Notes: generated by a model not told the origin, from the letters alone. Counted from the stretch's first letter, positions 7,249 through 16,877 are shown. The stretch: 64,000 nucleotides of DNA from Flavobacterium aquiphilum (GCF_027111335.1 NZ_CP114288.1:2790001-2854000), one strand, 5' to 3'. Program-made: numbers and translations.

Positions 7249-9384
7249 ATGTCCAATAATCTCCTAGAAACTCCCATCGAATATCTTAAAGGCGTTGGTC
7301 CCACTCGGGGCGCATTGTTACGTAAGGAATTGGGGATTTTTAAATACGGGGATTTAGTCAATTTTTTTCCGAACCGTTATATCGACCGCACTCGTTATTA
7401 CAAAATCAATGAGTTGCAGAATAATATTGCCGAAGTTCAAATTATCGGCAAAATAATCAATATTAAAACCGTTGAATTTGGTAAAAACCAAAAGCGATTG
7501 GTCGCCACATTCGTGGATGATACAGGCCAAATGGAACTCAATTGGTTTCAAGGTCTTAAATGGATCAAAGAGAGTTTAAAACTCAATGAAGTCTGTGTTA
7601 TTTTTGGAAAATGCTCCCAATACGGCAGTAATTACAGCATGGCGCACCCCGAAATTGAGTTGTTGAAGGAACATGAATCAAGTTTGCGATCAGCGATGCA
7701 ACCTGTTTACCCTTCGACCGAAACATTGGCAAACCGCGGAATCACAAACCGTGTGGTGAACAAAATGATGCAGCAATTGTTTCTCGAAACACAAGCTTTG
7801 TTCAGCGAAACGCTGCCTTCCTATTTAATAAACGAACTCAAGCTGATTCCAAAAAACGCCGCTTTATTCAATATTCATTTTCCCAAGAGTGCCGAAATTT
7901 TGGCGAAAGCCCAATTCCGTTTAAAATTCGAAGAATTATTCTTTATTCAGTTGCAACTGATAACTAAGAATTTGATTCGGAAGCACAAAATCAAAGGTTT
8001 TCCGTTTACCAAAGTTGGGGAATTTTTTAACGAATTTTATAAAAATCATTTGCCATTTGACTTGACTAATGCCCAAAAAAGAGTAATCAAGGAAATTAGG
8101 ACAGACATGGGCAGCAATGCCCAAATGAACCGTTTATTGCAAGGTGATGTGGGTTCCGGAAAAACCATTGTGGCTTTTATGAGCATGCTCTTGGCTTTGG
8201 ATAACGGTTATCAGGCCTGTTTGATGGCTCCCACCGAAATTTTGGCCAATCAGCATTTTATTGGTTTGTCCGAATTGGCAAAATCAATGAATATCAACAT
8301 AAAAATACTGACGGGTTCTACCAAAATTGCAGCTCGAAGAATCATACACGAAGAACTCGAAAACGGGACTTTGCAAATACTCATTGGCACTCACGCTTTA
8401 TTGGAAGACAAAGTGGTGTTTCAAAATTTAGGTTTGGCGGTTATTGATGAGCAGCATCGTTTTGGAGTCGAACAGCGATCCAAATTATGGAAGAAATCCA
8501 CCCCTAACCCCTCCAATGGAGGGGAACCGGTTCCGCCCCATATTTTAGTCATGACGGCTACTCCTATTCCAAGGACTTTGGCGATGAGTTTGTACGGCGA
8601 CTTGGATATTTCAGTTATTGACGAATTGCCGCCGGGTCGAAAACCCATTCAAACTGTGCACCGTTTTGATTCGAACCGATTGAAAGTTTGGAAATTTATT
8701 CGGGACGAAATCGCTTTGGGACGCCAAATCTATATTGTTTACCCACTGATTCAGGAGTCCGAAAAAATGGATTACAAGGATTTAATGGACGGTTATGAGA
8801 GTATTTCCCGAGATTTTCCGTTGCCGCAGTATTCGGTTTCGATTCTGCACGGAAAAATGAAACCCGACGAAAAAGATTCGGAGATGAAACGCTTTGCCGA
8901 AGGAAAAACCAACATCATGGTTGCCACAACGGTTATCGAAGTGGGCGTTAATGTTCCCAATGCAAGCGTGATGATTATTGAAAGTGCCGAGCGTTTTGGA
9001 CTGTCACAACTCCACCAATTGCGGGGGCGTGTGGGGCGTGGCGCAGACCAAAGCTATTGCATTTTGATGACTTCCTACAAATTGTCCAGCGATAGCAAGA
9101 CCCGTATGGAAACAATGGTCAGCACTAATGATGGTTTCGAAATTGCCGAAGTTGACCTGAAACTCCGAGGCCCCGGAGACTTGATGGGAACCCAACAAAG
9201 TGGTGTCTTAAACCTTCAAATTGCCGATATTGTAAAAGACAGGGATATTTTGATGTTGGCACGTAACTACGCCATAAAAATCCTCAAAGACGATGCCCCG
9301 CTCCAAAAAACGGAAAACGCCATTCTAAAAGCTGTTTTTATAGAATTGACCAAAAAGAAAAACATTTGGAATTATATTAGTTGA
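7249..9384 (+). CDS. recG: ATP-dependent DNA helicase RecG
   Basis: Branch-migrating helicase of fork rescue and recombination. The N-terminal wedge/OB domain covers about residues 1-170. Motif I GDVGSGKT is near 299-306, motif II DEQH near 400, motif III MTATPIPRTL after it, and motif VI QLRGRVGRG near 590. 711 residues is normal. Odd feature: between motifs II and III the loop contains STPNPSNGGEPVPPH, encoded by an inserted palindrome (8508-8524) that kept the frame. This loop is variable in RecG proteins, so function is probably retained. A weak TATCTTCG box at 7164-7171 could serve as promoter. Confidence 0.96.
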   Translation: MSNNLLETPIEYLKGVGPTRGALLRKELGIFKYGDLVNFFPNRYIDRTRYYKINELQNNIAEVQIIGKIINIKTVEFGKNQKRLVATFVDDTGQMELNWFQGLKWIKESLKLNEVCVIFGKCSQYGSNYSMAHPEIELLKEHESSLRSAMQPVYPSTETLANRGITNRVVNKMMQQLFLETQALFSETLPSYLINELKLIPKNAALFNIHFPKSAEILAKAQFRLKFEELFFIQLQLITKNLIRKHKIKGFPFTKVGEFFNEFYKNHLPFDLTNAQKRVIKEIRTDMGSNAQMNRLLQGDVGSGKTIVAFMSMLLALDNGYQACLMAPTEILANQHFIGLSELAKSMNINIKILTGSTKIAARRIIHEELENGTLQILIGTHALLEDKVVFQNLGLAVIDEQHRFGVEQRSKLWKKSTPNPSNGGEPVPPHILVMTATPIPRTLAMSLYGDLDISVIDELPPGRKPIQTVHRFDSNRLKVWKFIRDEIALGRQIYIVYPLIQESEKMDYKDLMDGYESISRDFPLPQYSVSILHGKMKPDEKDSEMKRFAEGKTNIMVATTVIEVGVNVPNASVMIIESAERFGLSQLHQLRGRVGRGADQSYCILMTSYKLSSDSKTRMETMVSTNDGFEIAEVDLKLRGPGDLMGTQQSGVLNLQIADIVKDRDILMLARNYAIKILKDDAPLQKTENAILKAVFIELTKKKNIWNYIS
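8508..8524. repeat. 17-bp palindrome inside recG
   Basis: CCCCTCCA-A-TGGAGGGG, preceded by CCCCTAA. Related palindromes (GGGGCC/AAGGGG types) are common between genes in Flavobacterium, and one such hairpin is also seen at 15297-15317. Here it lies in frame in the recG loop. Confidence 0.8.
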
Positions 9385-9490
9385 TTTTTTTTGGAGTTGC
9401 TGAGATGCTAAGTTTCTAAGTTGAAAAGTGCCTTTTCATTATGAATACAGATTGCTCTACGAAGTATTATTGTTTGCACTCTCGTTGTCT

Positions 9491-9529
9491 GCGCTGCGCA
9501 AATGTCTCTGACTTTGCGCCCGCTCCTAT
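9491..9529 (+). repeat. Left 39-bp inverted repeat flanking second RAYT
   Basis: It starts GCGCTGCGCAAATGTCTC and matches the reverse complement of 10235-10273 at 36 of 39 positions by eye. Each copy can itself fold through GCGCAAA / TTTGCGC. This is the layout expected for a REP pair around its RAYT gene. Confidence 0.85.
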
Positions 9530-9619
9530 AAGCCTCAATAATAGTCAAATCAAATTATTTATAAAACTAGTTTGTAATAAAAATTGTATATTGTTTTTTA
9601 TTTTATTTAAAAATGATAT

Positions 9620-10219
9620 ATTAAAGAAGGTTACGTAATTAGAGATCAAACAAAAGCTCATTTTATAACTGCCACCGTTGTAGATTGGATTGATGTTTTT
9701 TCAAGAAAAAACTATAGAGATACAGTAATAGAGTGCCTAAATTTCTGTGTACAAAATAAGGGCATGATTGTATATGGCTATGTTATTATGAGTAATCATG
9801 TTCACTTAGTAGTACAGTCCAGTGAAGGAAAATTATCGGATTTATTGCGTGATTTTAAAAAATTTACAGCAAATACCATTTTGAGAAAAATTCAAAACGA
9901 ACCAGAAAGCAGACGCGAATGGATGTTAGAGCGATTTAAACTAGCAACCGAAAGTCATTCTCGAAACAAAAATTATCAATTGTGGCAATATGGCAATCAT
10001 GCAGAAGAAATTTATACTGCTAAGTTTATGTGGTCAAAATTAGACTATATCCATATGAATCCAGTTCGGGCAGGAATTGTAGAAAGAGCTTCTGATTATA
10101 TTTATTCGAGTGCTAGTAATTACGTAGATGATAATGGTTTAGTTCAGATAGAAAAAATGGATAATCCAATAGTCGATGTTTTGAAGTCATGGTCATTCAC
10201 AAAATACAATCAATATTAG
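9620..10219 (+). CDS. REP-associated tyrosine transposase (RAYT), start codon lost or frameshifted
   Basis: HUH single-strand transposase-like protein with MSNHVHLVVQS (HxH) and LDYIHMNPVRAG (Tyr helix). The first ordinary ATG is at 9764, but family-like coding continues upstream without interruption: the frame reads GYVIRDQTKAHF and then TVVDWIDVFSRKNYRD, the usual N-terminal part. No ATG, GTG or TTG is found in that extension. It is stopped by a TGA at 9614, which overlaps an ATG (9613) one base out of frame. Either a one-base deletion removed the natural start, or an ATT codon (9620) or internal start is used. Inverted 39-bp repeats flank the gene. A shorter product from 9764 would lack the first beta-strand. 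Confidence 0.7.
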   Translation: MKEGYVIRDQTKAHFITATVVDWIDVFSRKNYRDTVIECLNFCVQNKGMIVYGYVIMSNHVHLVVQSSEGKLSDLLRDFKKFTANTILRKIQNEPESRREWMLERFKLATESHSRNKNYQLWQYGNHAEEIYTAKFMWSKLDYIHMNPVRAGIVERASDYIYSSASNYVDDNGLVQIEKMDNPIVDVLKSWSFTKYNQY

Positions 10220-10234
10220 CTAGCATAATTGTCA

Positions 10235-10273
10235 ATAGGAATGGGCGCAAAGTCGGAGACATTTGCGCAGCGC
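10235..10273 (-). repeat. Right 39-bp inverted repeat flanking second RAYT
   Basis: Reverse-complement partner of 9491-9529 with three differences. It begins 15 nt after the RAYT stop codon. Confidence 0.85.
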
Positions 10274-10419
10274 TCATAATGGAGTTTTGATTTAAATAGA
10301 TTTTGAGTGTACACTTTGCGGAGCGGGGTTATAAAACCATGATTTCAAACAATATGCTGCTTAAAAACATATCATTCTGCTTTACGTTTGATATTTCAAC
10401 AACAGATTATCCGTAAAGA

Positions 10420-10495
10420 TTTGTCATTTCGACCAGCGGGAGAAATCACATAACGTAATCAACTAGTGTGATTCCTCGTTCCTCGGAATGACAAA
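10420..10495. repeat. Intergenic inverted repeat, flavobacterial TTTGTCATTTCG type
   Basis: A 76-bp imperfect palindrome beginning TTTGTCATTTCGACC and ending CGGAATGACAAA, with an inner pair AAATCACA / TGTGATT. Sequences of this type recur between genes in Flavobacterium, from memory. A partial copy (ATCGGAATGACAAAA) follows near 10569-10585. The rest of 10280-10790 shows no gene. Confidence 0.75.
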
Positions 10496-10799
10496 CTCTG
10501 AGGATAATAGATTACCGAAAAAAAATCTTTATAACCCTTCGAATACTTATGATTGCAAATCCGATATCAAAATCGGAATGACAAAACGATGGCTTTATAT
10601 CTTTAACTTAATGACCTTAAAATTAAGGTCTAGTTAAATGTTTCTGCAAGTAGCTACGGCAATATTTAGAAAAAAAACATTTTAAATCTAGTTTCAGTTT
10701 TAAACCTTTTTATTATTTCATAATCTTATCCCCTGCCAAATGATTAATTTTGCTAAAAATTAATATTTGTATGTACAAGCGTTAAATAATAATTAACAA

Positions 10800-10832
10800 T
10801 TGTACTTTTAATAATTCTAAAACCTAATTTTG
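10800..10832 (+). promoter_or_regulatory. Predicted Bacteroidota promoter of the RND efflux operon
   Basis: TTG at 10800-10802 and TAATTTTG (TAnnTTTG) at 10825-10832, 22 bp apart, ending 48 nt before the ATG at 10881. It overlaps the alternative TTG start at 10830, which argues against that start. Confidence 0.6.
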
Positions 10833-10880
10833 TTTAATTCTTATCCAAAAGGATATATTAAACTTCTTTTACTTAAAAAA

Positions 10881-11948
10881 ATGAAAATAAGAAATCTTGT
10901 TTATGCCTTATTAGTTATAGGGTTTGGTGGATTTATAGCCTACAGAATTACTTCGAACAGCGCAAAAAATGGTGATAAAAAAGACAAAGACGGGAAAGAT
11001 AAGCCAACGACCGTAACAGGCGTTTTGGTGCATCCTAAAACTTTCAACAATAATTTGTCGCTTTCTGGGTCTATTGAGGCCAACGAGCAAATTGAAATCC
11101 ATTCGGAAGTTTCGGGGATTGTCGAGGGGATTTATTTTCAGGAAGGAAGCAATGTTTCAAAAGGACAAATACTTTTCAAAGTCAACGATATTGAATTAAG
11201 GGCACAACTAGCCCAAGCAGCAACCAAAGAAAGTTTGGCCGCCGAAAATGAAAGAAGGGCAAAATTGTTGTTGCAAAAAGAAGCCATCAGTCAAGAGGAA
11301 TATGATATTGCCAGAACCGATTACAAATCTGCTCAGGCGCAAACGCAATTAATCAAAGCTCAAATTTCTAAAACATCGGTTCGTGCCCCTTTTTCGGGAA
11401 AAATTGGTTTGCGGGCCATTTCGCCAGGTACCTATATCACACCAAGTGTTTTGGTTGCGAAATTGGTCAACATCAGTAAACTGAAAATCACTTTTTCGAT
11501 TCCGGAGAAATACGCATCACAAGTAAAAACAAATACTAACTTGACTTTTACAGTTGAAGGTTCTACAGAACAATTTACCGCCAAAGTGTATGCCATTGAA
11601 CCTGAAGTTGCAGTGGCCACCCGTACATTACAAGTAAGAGCAATAACCGAAAACAGTCAGGGAAAATTATTACCGGGGACTTTTGCGAATGTCGCTTTGC
11701 CTTTGAGCATTATAAAAGACGCTATAGTTGTGCCTACAGAAGCGATTATTCCGATTCAGGATGGTAAAAAGGTTTTTATTGCTAAAAACGGAATGGCCAA
11801 GGAAGTTAAGGTTGAAACCGCTACGCGAACAGACGCATCTGTATTAGTTCTTTCAGGCTTAAAAGCAGGTGATACTTTGTTGACCAGCGGTGTGATGGCC
11901 TTGAAAGATTCTACTAAGGTTAAGGTGATTTTAAATATGAAAAAATAG
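10881..11948 (+). CDS. RND efflux periplasmic adaptor subunit (HlyD/MFP family)
   Basis: Membrane-fusion protein linking the inner-membrane pump to TolC. An N-terminal anchor/signal (LVYALLVIGFGGFIAY) is followed by a Lys/Asp-rich linker. The lipoyl half-motifs are at GSIEANEQIEIHSEVSGIV and SVRAPFSGKIGLRAISPG. A coiled-coil hairpin lies between them and beta-barrel/MP domains after. The ATG at 10881 is preferred over an in-frame TTG 51 nt upstream, because the latter overlaps a TAnnTTTG promoter box. First gene of an adaptor, pump, TolC set transcribed in the same direction. Confidence 0.93.
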   Translation: MKIRNLVYALLVIGFGGFIAYRITSNSAKNGDKKDKDGKDKPTTVTGVLVHPKTFNNNLSLSGSIEANEQIEIHSEVSGIVEGIYFQEGSNVSKGQILFKVNDIELRAQLAQAATKESLAAENERRAKLLLQKEAISQEEYDIARTDYKSAQAQTQLIKAQISKTSVRAPFSGKIGLRAISPGTYITPSVLVAKLVNISKLKITFSIPEKYASQVKTNTNLTFTVEGSTEQFTAKVYAIEPEVAVATRTLQVRAITENSQGKLLPGTFANVALPLSIIKDAIVVPTEAIIPIQDGKKVFIAKNGMAKEVKVETATRTDASVLVLSGLKAGDTLLTSGVMALKDSTKVKVILNMKK

Positions 11949-12184
11949 ATTTTTGATTGTTGATTAACGATTTTTGACTTCAGATTTTGGCAACAATTTA
12001 TAATAAGATGAAGTTTTAAATCAAAAGTCTTTATTCAAAAGTCATAATCTACAATATTGTAAATCCTTAAAGTGACAAAAAAGTTTAACATGTTTGTTTT
12101 TTAATGTTTTCAATAAGAATTAATTATCATTTGGCGAGCCATCAGAAATCAAAAATCAACACTCAAAAATCAAAAATAATTTAA

Positions 12185-15100
12185 ATGAGTTTATCCACAT
12201 TAAGCATAAAAAGACCTGTAATGACGATCGTTATGAACTTAGCGATTATATTATTTGGTGTTATTGGTTATACCTATTTGGGAGTTCGTGAGTTCCCCTC
12301 GATCGACCCAGCCCAGGTTTCGATTAAAACAAGTTATACGGGAGCGAATTCGGATATTATTGAGTCACAAATCACGGAACCCCTAGAAAAAGCAATCAAC
12401 TCAATAGACGGGGTACGAAATGTAACATCATCAAGTTCACAAGGTAGCAGCAGTATTACTGTTGAATTTAATTTGGACAAAAACCTTGAAGAAGCTGCAA
12501 ATGATGTTCGTGACAAAGTATCTCAGGCCATTCGTAGTTTACCACAGGACATTGATGCGCCACCTGTAGTTTCAAAGGCTGATGCCAATAGTGATGCCAT
12601 TATTTCGATGACAGTTCAAAGTGATACCCGAAGTGCATTGGAATTGAGTGATTATGCCGAAAATGTGATTGGCCAACGACTAGAAACCATTCCGGGTGTA
12701 AGTGGAGTCCAAATTTGGGGGCAAAAACGATACGCCATGCGACTTTGGATTAATCCTGAAAAATTAGCCGCTTACGGTTGTACAGTTGCCGAAGTTCGAG
12801 ATGCACTAAACAGCCAAAATGTGGAATTGCCTTCAGGAAAAATTACGGGTAATAATACGGAATTGACCGTAAAAACCGTTGGTAATCTTTCAAAACCTGA
12901 AGAATTTAATAATATCATCATTCGCTCCGAAGGAGAAAAAATAGTTCGTTTCAGTGATATCGGAACCGCTGAATTGGGACCAGAAAATATTGAGACAAAA
13001 ATGACGCAATCCGGTACTCACCTTGTTGGTTGTGCTATTGTACCGCTTCCCGGAGCTAATTATTTGGATATTGCAAAAGAATTTTACAAACAATACGAGC
13101 GTTTAAAAAAGGATTTGCCAAGTGATATTAAATTAAACATTGCCATTGATAATACCGTTTTTGTAAAAAAATCAGTTATTGAAGTGGCAGAAACACTTGG
13201 GATTTCAATTATATTGGTAATCCTTATTATCTTTTTGTTTTTCAGGGATTGGGCAATTGCGTTCAGACCCTTAATCGATATTCCGGTTTCGTTAATTGCA
13301 ACATTCTTTATCATGTGGCTTTTTGGGTTTTCGATAAATGTACTTACGTTGTTGGCGATTGTGCTTGCAACAGGTTTAGTTGTGGATGACGGAATTGTGG
13401 TTACCGAGAATATTTTCAAGAAGGTTGAAGAAGGGATGTCGCCTATTGAAGCGGCAATAAAAGGGTCGAATGAGATTTTCTTCGCAGTTATTTCGATTTC
13501 CATCACCTTGGCGGCGGTATTTTTACCGGTTATTTTCCTTGAAGGTTTTGTTGGACGACTGTTCCGTGAATTTGGTGTCGTCATTGGTGCCGCGGTATTG
13601 ATTTCGGCTTTTGTGTCTTTGACTTTGACACCAATGTTGAATGCGTATTTGATGAAAGGAGGCGAGCAAAAGAAAACGAAATTTTACCATCTTACCGAAC
13701 CATATTTTGTGAAATTGAATGAAGGATATGCAAATGCACTTGGCCGTTTTATGAAAAAGAAGTGGTTGAGTTTTCCTATTCTTATAGTTTGTTTCGGTTT
13801 GATTTATTTGTTTTTCAATATTTTGAAAAAAGAAACGGCTCCCTATGATGATCGTAGTGCTATAAGAATGTCTATCAATACACCTGAAGGTGCTTCCTAT
13901 GAATACACAGACCGTTTCATGCAGGAAATTTCAAGATTGATCGATGATTCCATTCCAGAGAAAAAAGTAGCATTGGTAATTACTGCGCCAGGTTTTGCGA
14001 CATCGGCTGTAAATAGTGGAAGGGTTTTGATAAATTTGGTTGAACCAGATCAAAGAAAACTAAAACAAAAAGACATAGCCGATAAGTTAACCAAATGGAC
14101 TAATAATTATTCGGAGGCAAAAACTTCGGTGACTGAACAACCGACGATTGCTGTAAACAGACGAGGTGGTCTGCCGGTTCAATATATTATTCAGGCTCCA
14201 AATTTTGAAAAATTAAGAGAAAAGATTCCATTGTTTATGGATGAAGCTGCAAAAAGCGATGTTTTCTCTAATACGGATGTGAATTTAAAATTCAATAAAC
14301 CTGAAATCAACGTTTCGATTGACAGGGAAAAAGCAGAAAGTTTAGGGATTTCGGTAAAAGATGTTGCGCAAACTTTGCAACTTTCTTTGAGCGGTCAGCG
14401 TTTTGGTTATTTTATAAGAAACGGAAAACAATATCAGGTTATTGGTCAGTTTGAGAAAGAGGATCGCGCCAAACCTTTGGATTTAACGTCGATGTATGTT
14501 AAAAACAACAAAGGGGAACTGATCCAAATGGACAATGTGGTTAAAATTGATGAGCAAAGTAATCCGCCTCAGTTGTATCATAATAATCGATACATGTCGG
14601 CTACTGTTTCGGCAGGTCTCGCTCCGGGCAAAAGTCTTAGCGATGGAATAGATGAGATGAATAAGATTAAAGCCAAAGTTCTTGATGATTCATTTACAAC
14701 CGATTTGAGTGGAGAATCAAGGGATTTTGTTGAAAGTAGTTCGAATACTTCTTTTGCCTTTGGATTGGCTTTATTATTGATTTTTCTAATATTGGCGGCA
14801 CAGTTTGAGAGTTTCGTCGATCCGTTTATCATTATTTTGACAGTGCCAATGGCGGTTGCGGGAGCTTTATTCTCGCTTTGGTTGTTCAATCAAACGTGGA
14901 ATATTTTCAGTCAGATTGGAACGATTATGTTGATTGGATTGGTGACGAAGAACGGAATCCTGATTGTCGAATTTGCGAATCAGCTGAGGGAGCAAGGAAA
15001 ACCAAAATTAGAAGCCATTATGGAAGCTTCGGAAGCAAGGTTACGCCCTATTTTGATGACTAGTTTAGCCATTTCGTTAGGAGCTTTGCCTATTGCTTTG

Positions 15101-15283
15101 TCCCTAGGAGCGGCCGCAACGAGTAGAATAGGTATGGGAGTTGTTATCGTAGGAGGGACAATTTTCTCTTTGGTGCTGACTTTATTTGTAATTCCTGCGT
15201 TGTATTCAATGTGGTCCAAAGCCCGTAAACATTATCCGGAATTTGACCATATTGATGAATATGAAAATGAGGTGAAAAAATAA
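12185..15283 (+). CDS. Efflux RND transporter permease subunit (AcrB/HAE-1 type)
   Basis: Proton-driven inner-membrane exporter of 1032 residues. It has the RND layout: TM1 (MTIVMNLAIILFGVIGYTYL), porter loop, TM2-6, second porter loop, TM8-12. The proton-relay DD is in ATGLVVDDGIVVTENIF around residues 398-413. The cytoplasmic helix and second-half motifs (LVTKNGILIVEFANQLREQG) are intact. The N-terminal SLSTLSIKRPVMTIV matches the HAE-1 subfamily. It lies 236 nt after the adaptor; the gap is AT-rich with short repeats of AAAATCAA. Substrates cannot be inferred. Confidence 0.95.
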   Translation: MSLSTLSIKRPVMTIVMNLAIILFGVIGYTYLGVREFPSIDPAQVSIKTSYTGANSDIIESQITEPLEKAINSIDGVRNVTSSSSQGSSSITVEFNLDKNLEEAANDVRDKVSQAIRSLPQDIDAPPVVSKADANSDAIISMTVQSDTRSALELSDYAENVIGQRLETIPGVSGVQIWGQKRYAMRLWINPEKLAAYGCTVAEVRDALNSQNVELPSGKITGNNTELTVKTVGNLSKPEEFNNIIIRSEGEKIVRFSDIGTAELGPENIETKMTQSGTHLVGCAIVPLPGANYLDIAKEFYKQYERLKKDLPSDIKLNIAIDNTVFVKKSVIEVAETLGISIILVILIIFLFFRDWAIAFRPLIDIPVSLIATFFIMWLFGFSINVLTLLAIVLATGLVVDDGIVVTENIFKKVEEGMSPIEAAIKGSNEIFFAVISISITLAAVFLPVIFLEGFVGRLFREFGVVIGAAVLISAFVSLTLTPMLNAYLMKGGEQKKTKFYHLTEPYFVKLNEGYANALGRFMKKKWLSFPILIVCFGLIYLFFNILKKETAPYDDRSAIRMSINTPEGASYEYTDRFMQEISRLIDDSIPEKKVALVITAPGFATSAVNSGRVLINLVEPDQRKLKQKDIADKLTKWTNNYSEAKTSVTEQPTIAVNRRGGLPVQYIIQAPNFEKLREKIPLFMDEAAKSDVFSNTDVNLKFNKPEINVSIDREKAESLGISVKDVAQTLQLSLSGQRFGYFIRNGKQYQVIGQFEKEDRAKPLDLTSMYVKNNKGELIQMDNVVKIDEQSNPPQLYHNNRYMSATVSAGLAPGKSLSDGIDEMNKIKAKVLDDSFTTDLSGESRDFVESSSNTSFAFGLALLLIFLILAAQFESFVDPFIIILTVPMAVAGALFSLWLFNQTWNIFSQIGTIMLIGLVTKNGILIVEFANQLREQGKPKLEAIMEASEARLRPILMTSLAISLGALPIALSLGAAATSRIGMGVVIVGGTIFSLVLTLFVIPALYSMWSKARKHYPEFDHIDEYENEVKK

Positions 15284-15296
15284 TCCTCTCCCCCGG

Positions 15297-15317
15297 CCCC
15301 TCTCCGAAGGAAAGGGG
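15297..15317 (+). terminator. Hairpin after RND pump gene
   Basis: CCCCTCTCC-GAA-GGAAAGGGG lies 14 nt beyond the pump stop. It is of the same palindrome type as the one inside recG. No T-run follows, so it may be a repeat or attenuating hairpin and not a true terminator. Confidence 0.4.
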
Positions 15318-15430
15318 AGCGAGACGAATAAACAAAGCGGTTCTTAATACAATTTGAAAAGCTTTCGCATTTCAAATTTACTTGAACTGACGTTAAAAAA
15401 TGATTGTAAAAAGCGCAAATGTTTCCTTTT

Positions 15431-15525
15431 AGCCCCGATAGCAGTGGAAATCCTTGTTTGGCCGTCTCGTCCCAAAAGACGAGAGGCAAACAAGATTGAA
15501 ACGGATAGCGGGATCAATGCCGATA
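15431..15525 (+). ncRNA. Structured intergenic element, possibly Flavo-1-like RNA
   Basis: Between the RND pump and TolC genes. It starts AGCCCCGATAGCAGTGGAAA, followed by a long stem: CTTGTTTG (15453-15460) pairs with CAAACAAG (15487-15494), and inside it CTCGTC pairs with GACGAG around CCAAAA. The 3' side continues GAAACGGATAGCGGGA. Elements of the form AGCCC-GATAG...stem...GGATAGCGGGA are frequent between genes of Flavobacterium. I associate them with the Flavo-1 RNA motif, from memory only. An Rfam covariance search would settle it. Confidence 0.5.
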
Positions 15526-15563
15526 AAAAAGCCAAATGTTTGTGCTCCTAAAAAAAGAAAATA

Positions 15564-16877
15564 ATGATGAATACCAAACTGTTTCTTAAAAGTTTCCTGC
15601 TGTTTTTCCTTTGCTTTGCAACAGGGAACGCACAAGAACTGCTTACCCTTGAAAATGCCGTGAAAATTGCATTGGAAAACAATTATGAAATAAAAATTGC
15701 CGATAATAATTTAAAGATTGAAACGGCTAATGTTGCAATTGGGAATGCCGGTATGTTGCCTTCTGTCAGTGCGGTCGCTACGGATAATAATAGCATTTTG
15801 AATACCTCTCAAACCCGATCGGATGGGAATACCGTAAAATTGCAAAATGCTAAAAACAGCAATTTGAATTACGGTGTTGCTTTGGATTGGACGATTTTTG
15901 ACGGAATGAAAATGTTTGCCAAATATGATCAATTGAAGGAATTGCAAAATATGAGTGACGCCCAATTGAAAATGACCATAATTAATAAAGTGAGCAGTGT
16001 CAATTCGGTTTATTTTAATTTGATTCAGGAACAACAGAAATTATCCGATTTGGATTCCACAATAGTTATTTCCAAAAAAAGATTGGAATTCACCAAAAAC
16101 AGATACACCATCGGAAAGGGTTCTAAACTAGATGTGTTGAACGCTCAAGTGGATTTGAACACTGATCTTGGAAATTTGTTGAAAGAAAAACAGGCTTATG
16201 CCAATGCCAAAACGCTTTTGAATCAAATATTGGCAAGAGATTTAAAAACTGATTTTAAAGTTTCTGAAGGAATTAGTGTTGACAGAAAATTAAAATTGGT
16301 TGATTTAATTGCTTTAGGCGAAAACCAAAACCCGGAATTGATGATGCAAATGATTAATAAAAAAGTGTCAGAATTGGATTTGAAACAAATAAAAGGAGAA
16401 CGCTATCCAACTATTAAATTGAATTCCGGATATAATTTCACGGATGCAACATCAAGCCTTGGTTTTACAACAGCATCATCAACACATGGTTTAAATTATG
16501 GTTTTACAGCTTCTTTGAACTTGTTTGACGGAAACGCCCAAAACCGAAATGAGAAAATTGCCAAAATGCAGGTTGATAATTCCAAACTATTGATTGATCA
16601 GAAATTGATTCAGTTGAGAAGTGATTTGACTATTGCATTTCAGTTGTATTTGACCAACTTGGATTTGATTGATTTGGAAGAAAATAATACTGCTATTTCA
16701 AAACAAAACCTTGAAATTACGGCTGAGAAATTTAAAATCGGAACCATTACTTCTGTTGAGTTCAGGGCTGCACAGTTGAATTATATCAATTCGAGGATTC
16801 GTTTGAGTGATGCTGAATTTCAGGCAAAATTATCTGAAATTACTTTAAGAGAATTAGCCGGTAATCTTAATTTTTAA
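15564..16877 (+). CDS. TolC family outer membrane protein
   Basis: Outer-membrane channel partner of the preceding RND pump and adaptor. Signal peptide LFLKSFLLFFLCFATGNA is followed by the duplicated TolC repeat: LTLENAVKIALENNYEIKIA near residue 26, then long helices and a second repeat unit. 437 residues is usual for Bacteroidota members. Two ATGs are adjacent (15564, 15567). The gene starts 281 nt after the pump, with a hairpin and a structured element in the gap, so expression relative to the pump may be tuned there. Confidence 0.92.
   Translation: MMNTKLFLKSFLLFFLCFATGNAQELLTLENAVKIALENNYEIKIADNNLKIETANVAIGNAGMLPSVSAVATDNNSILNTSQTRSDGNTVKLQNAKNSNLNYGVALDWTIFDGMKMFAKYDQLKELQNMSDAQLKMTIINKVSSVNSVYFNLIQEQQKLSDLDSTIVISKKRLEFTKNRYTIGKGSKLDVLNAQVDLNTDLGNLLKEKQAYANAKTLLNQILARDLKTDFKVSEGISVDRKLKLVDLIALGENQNPELMMQMINKKVSELDLKQIKGERYPTIKLNSGYNFTDATSSLGFTTASSTHGLNYGFTASLNLFDGNAQNRNEKIAKMQVDNSKLLIDQKLIQLRSDLTIAFQLYLTNLDLIDLEENNTAISKQNLEITAEKFKIGTITSVEFRAAQLNYINSRIRLSDAEFQAKLSEITLRELAGNLNF

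Noticed and set aside
9441..9638. 65-codon frame with Cys-rich start before the second RAYT
   Set aside because: It runs through the 39-bp inverted repeat and into the damaged RAYT start; composition is that of the repeat, not of a protein.
10830..10880. N-terminal extension of the RND adaptor from a TTG
   Set aside because: The TTG overlaps the TAnnTTTG promoter box; the ATG at 10881 gives a proper signal anchor.
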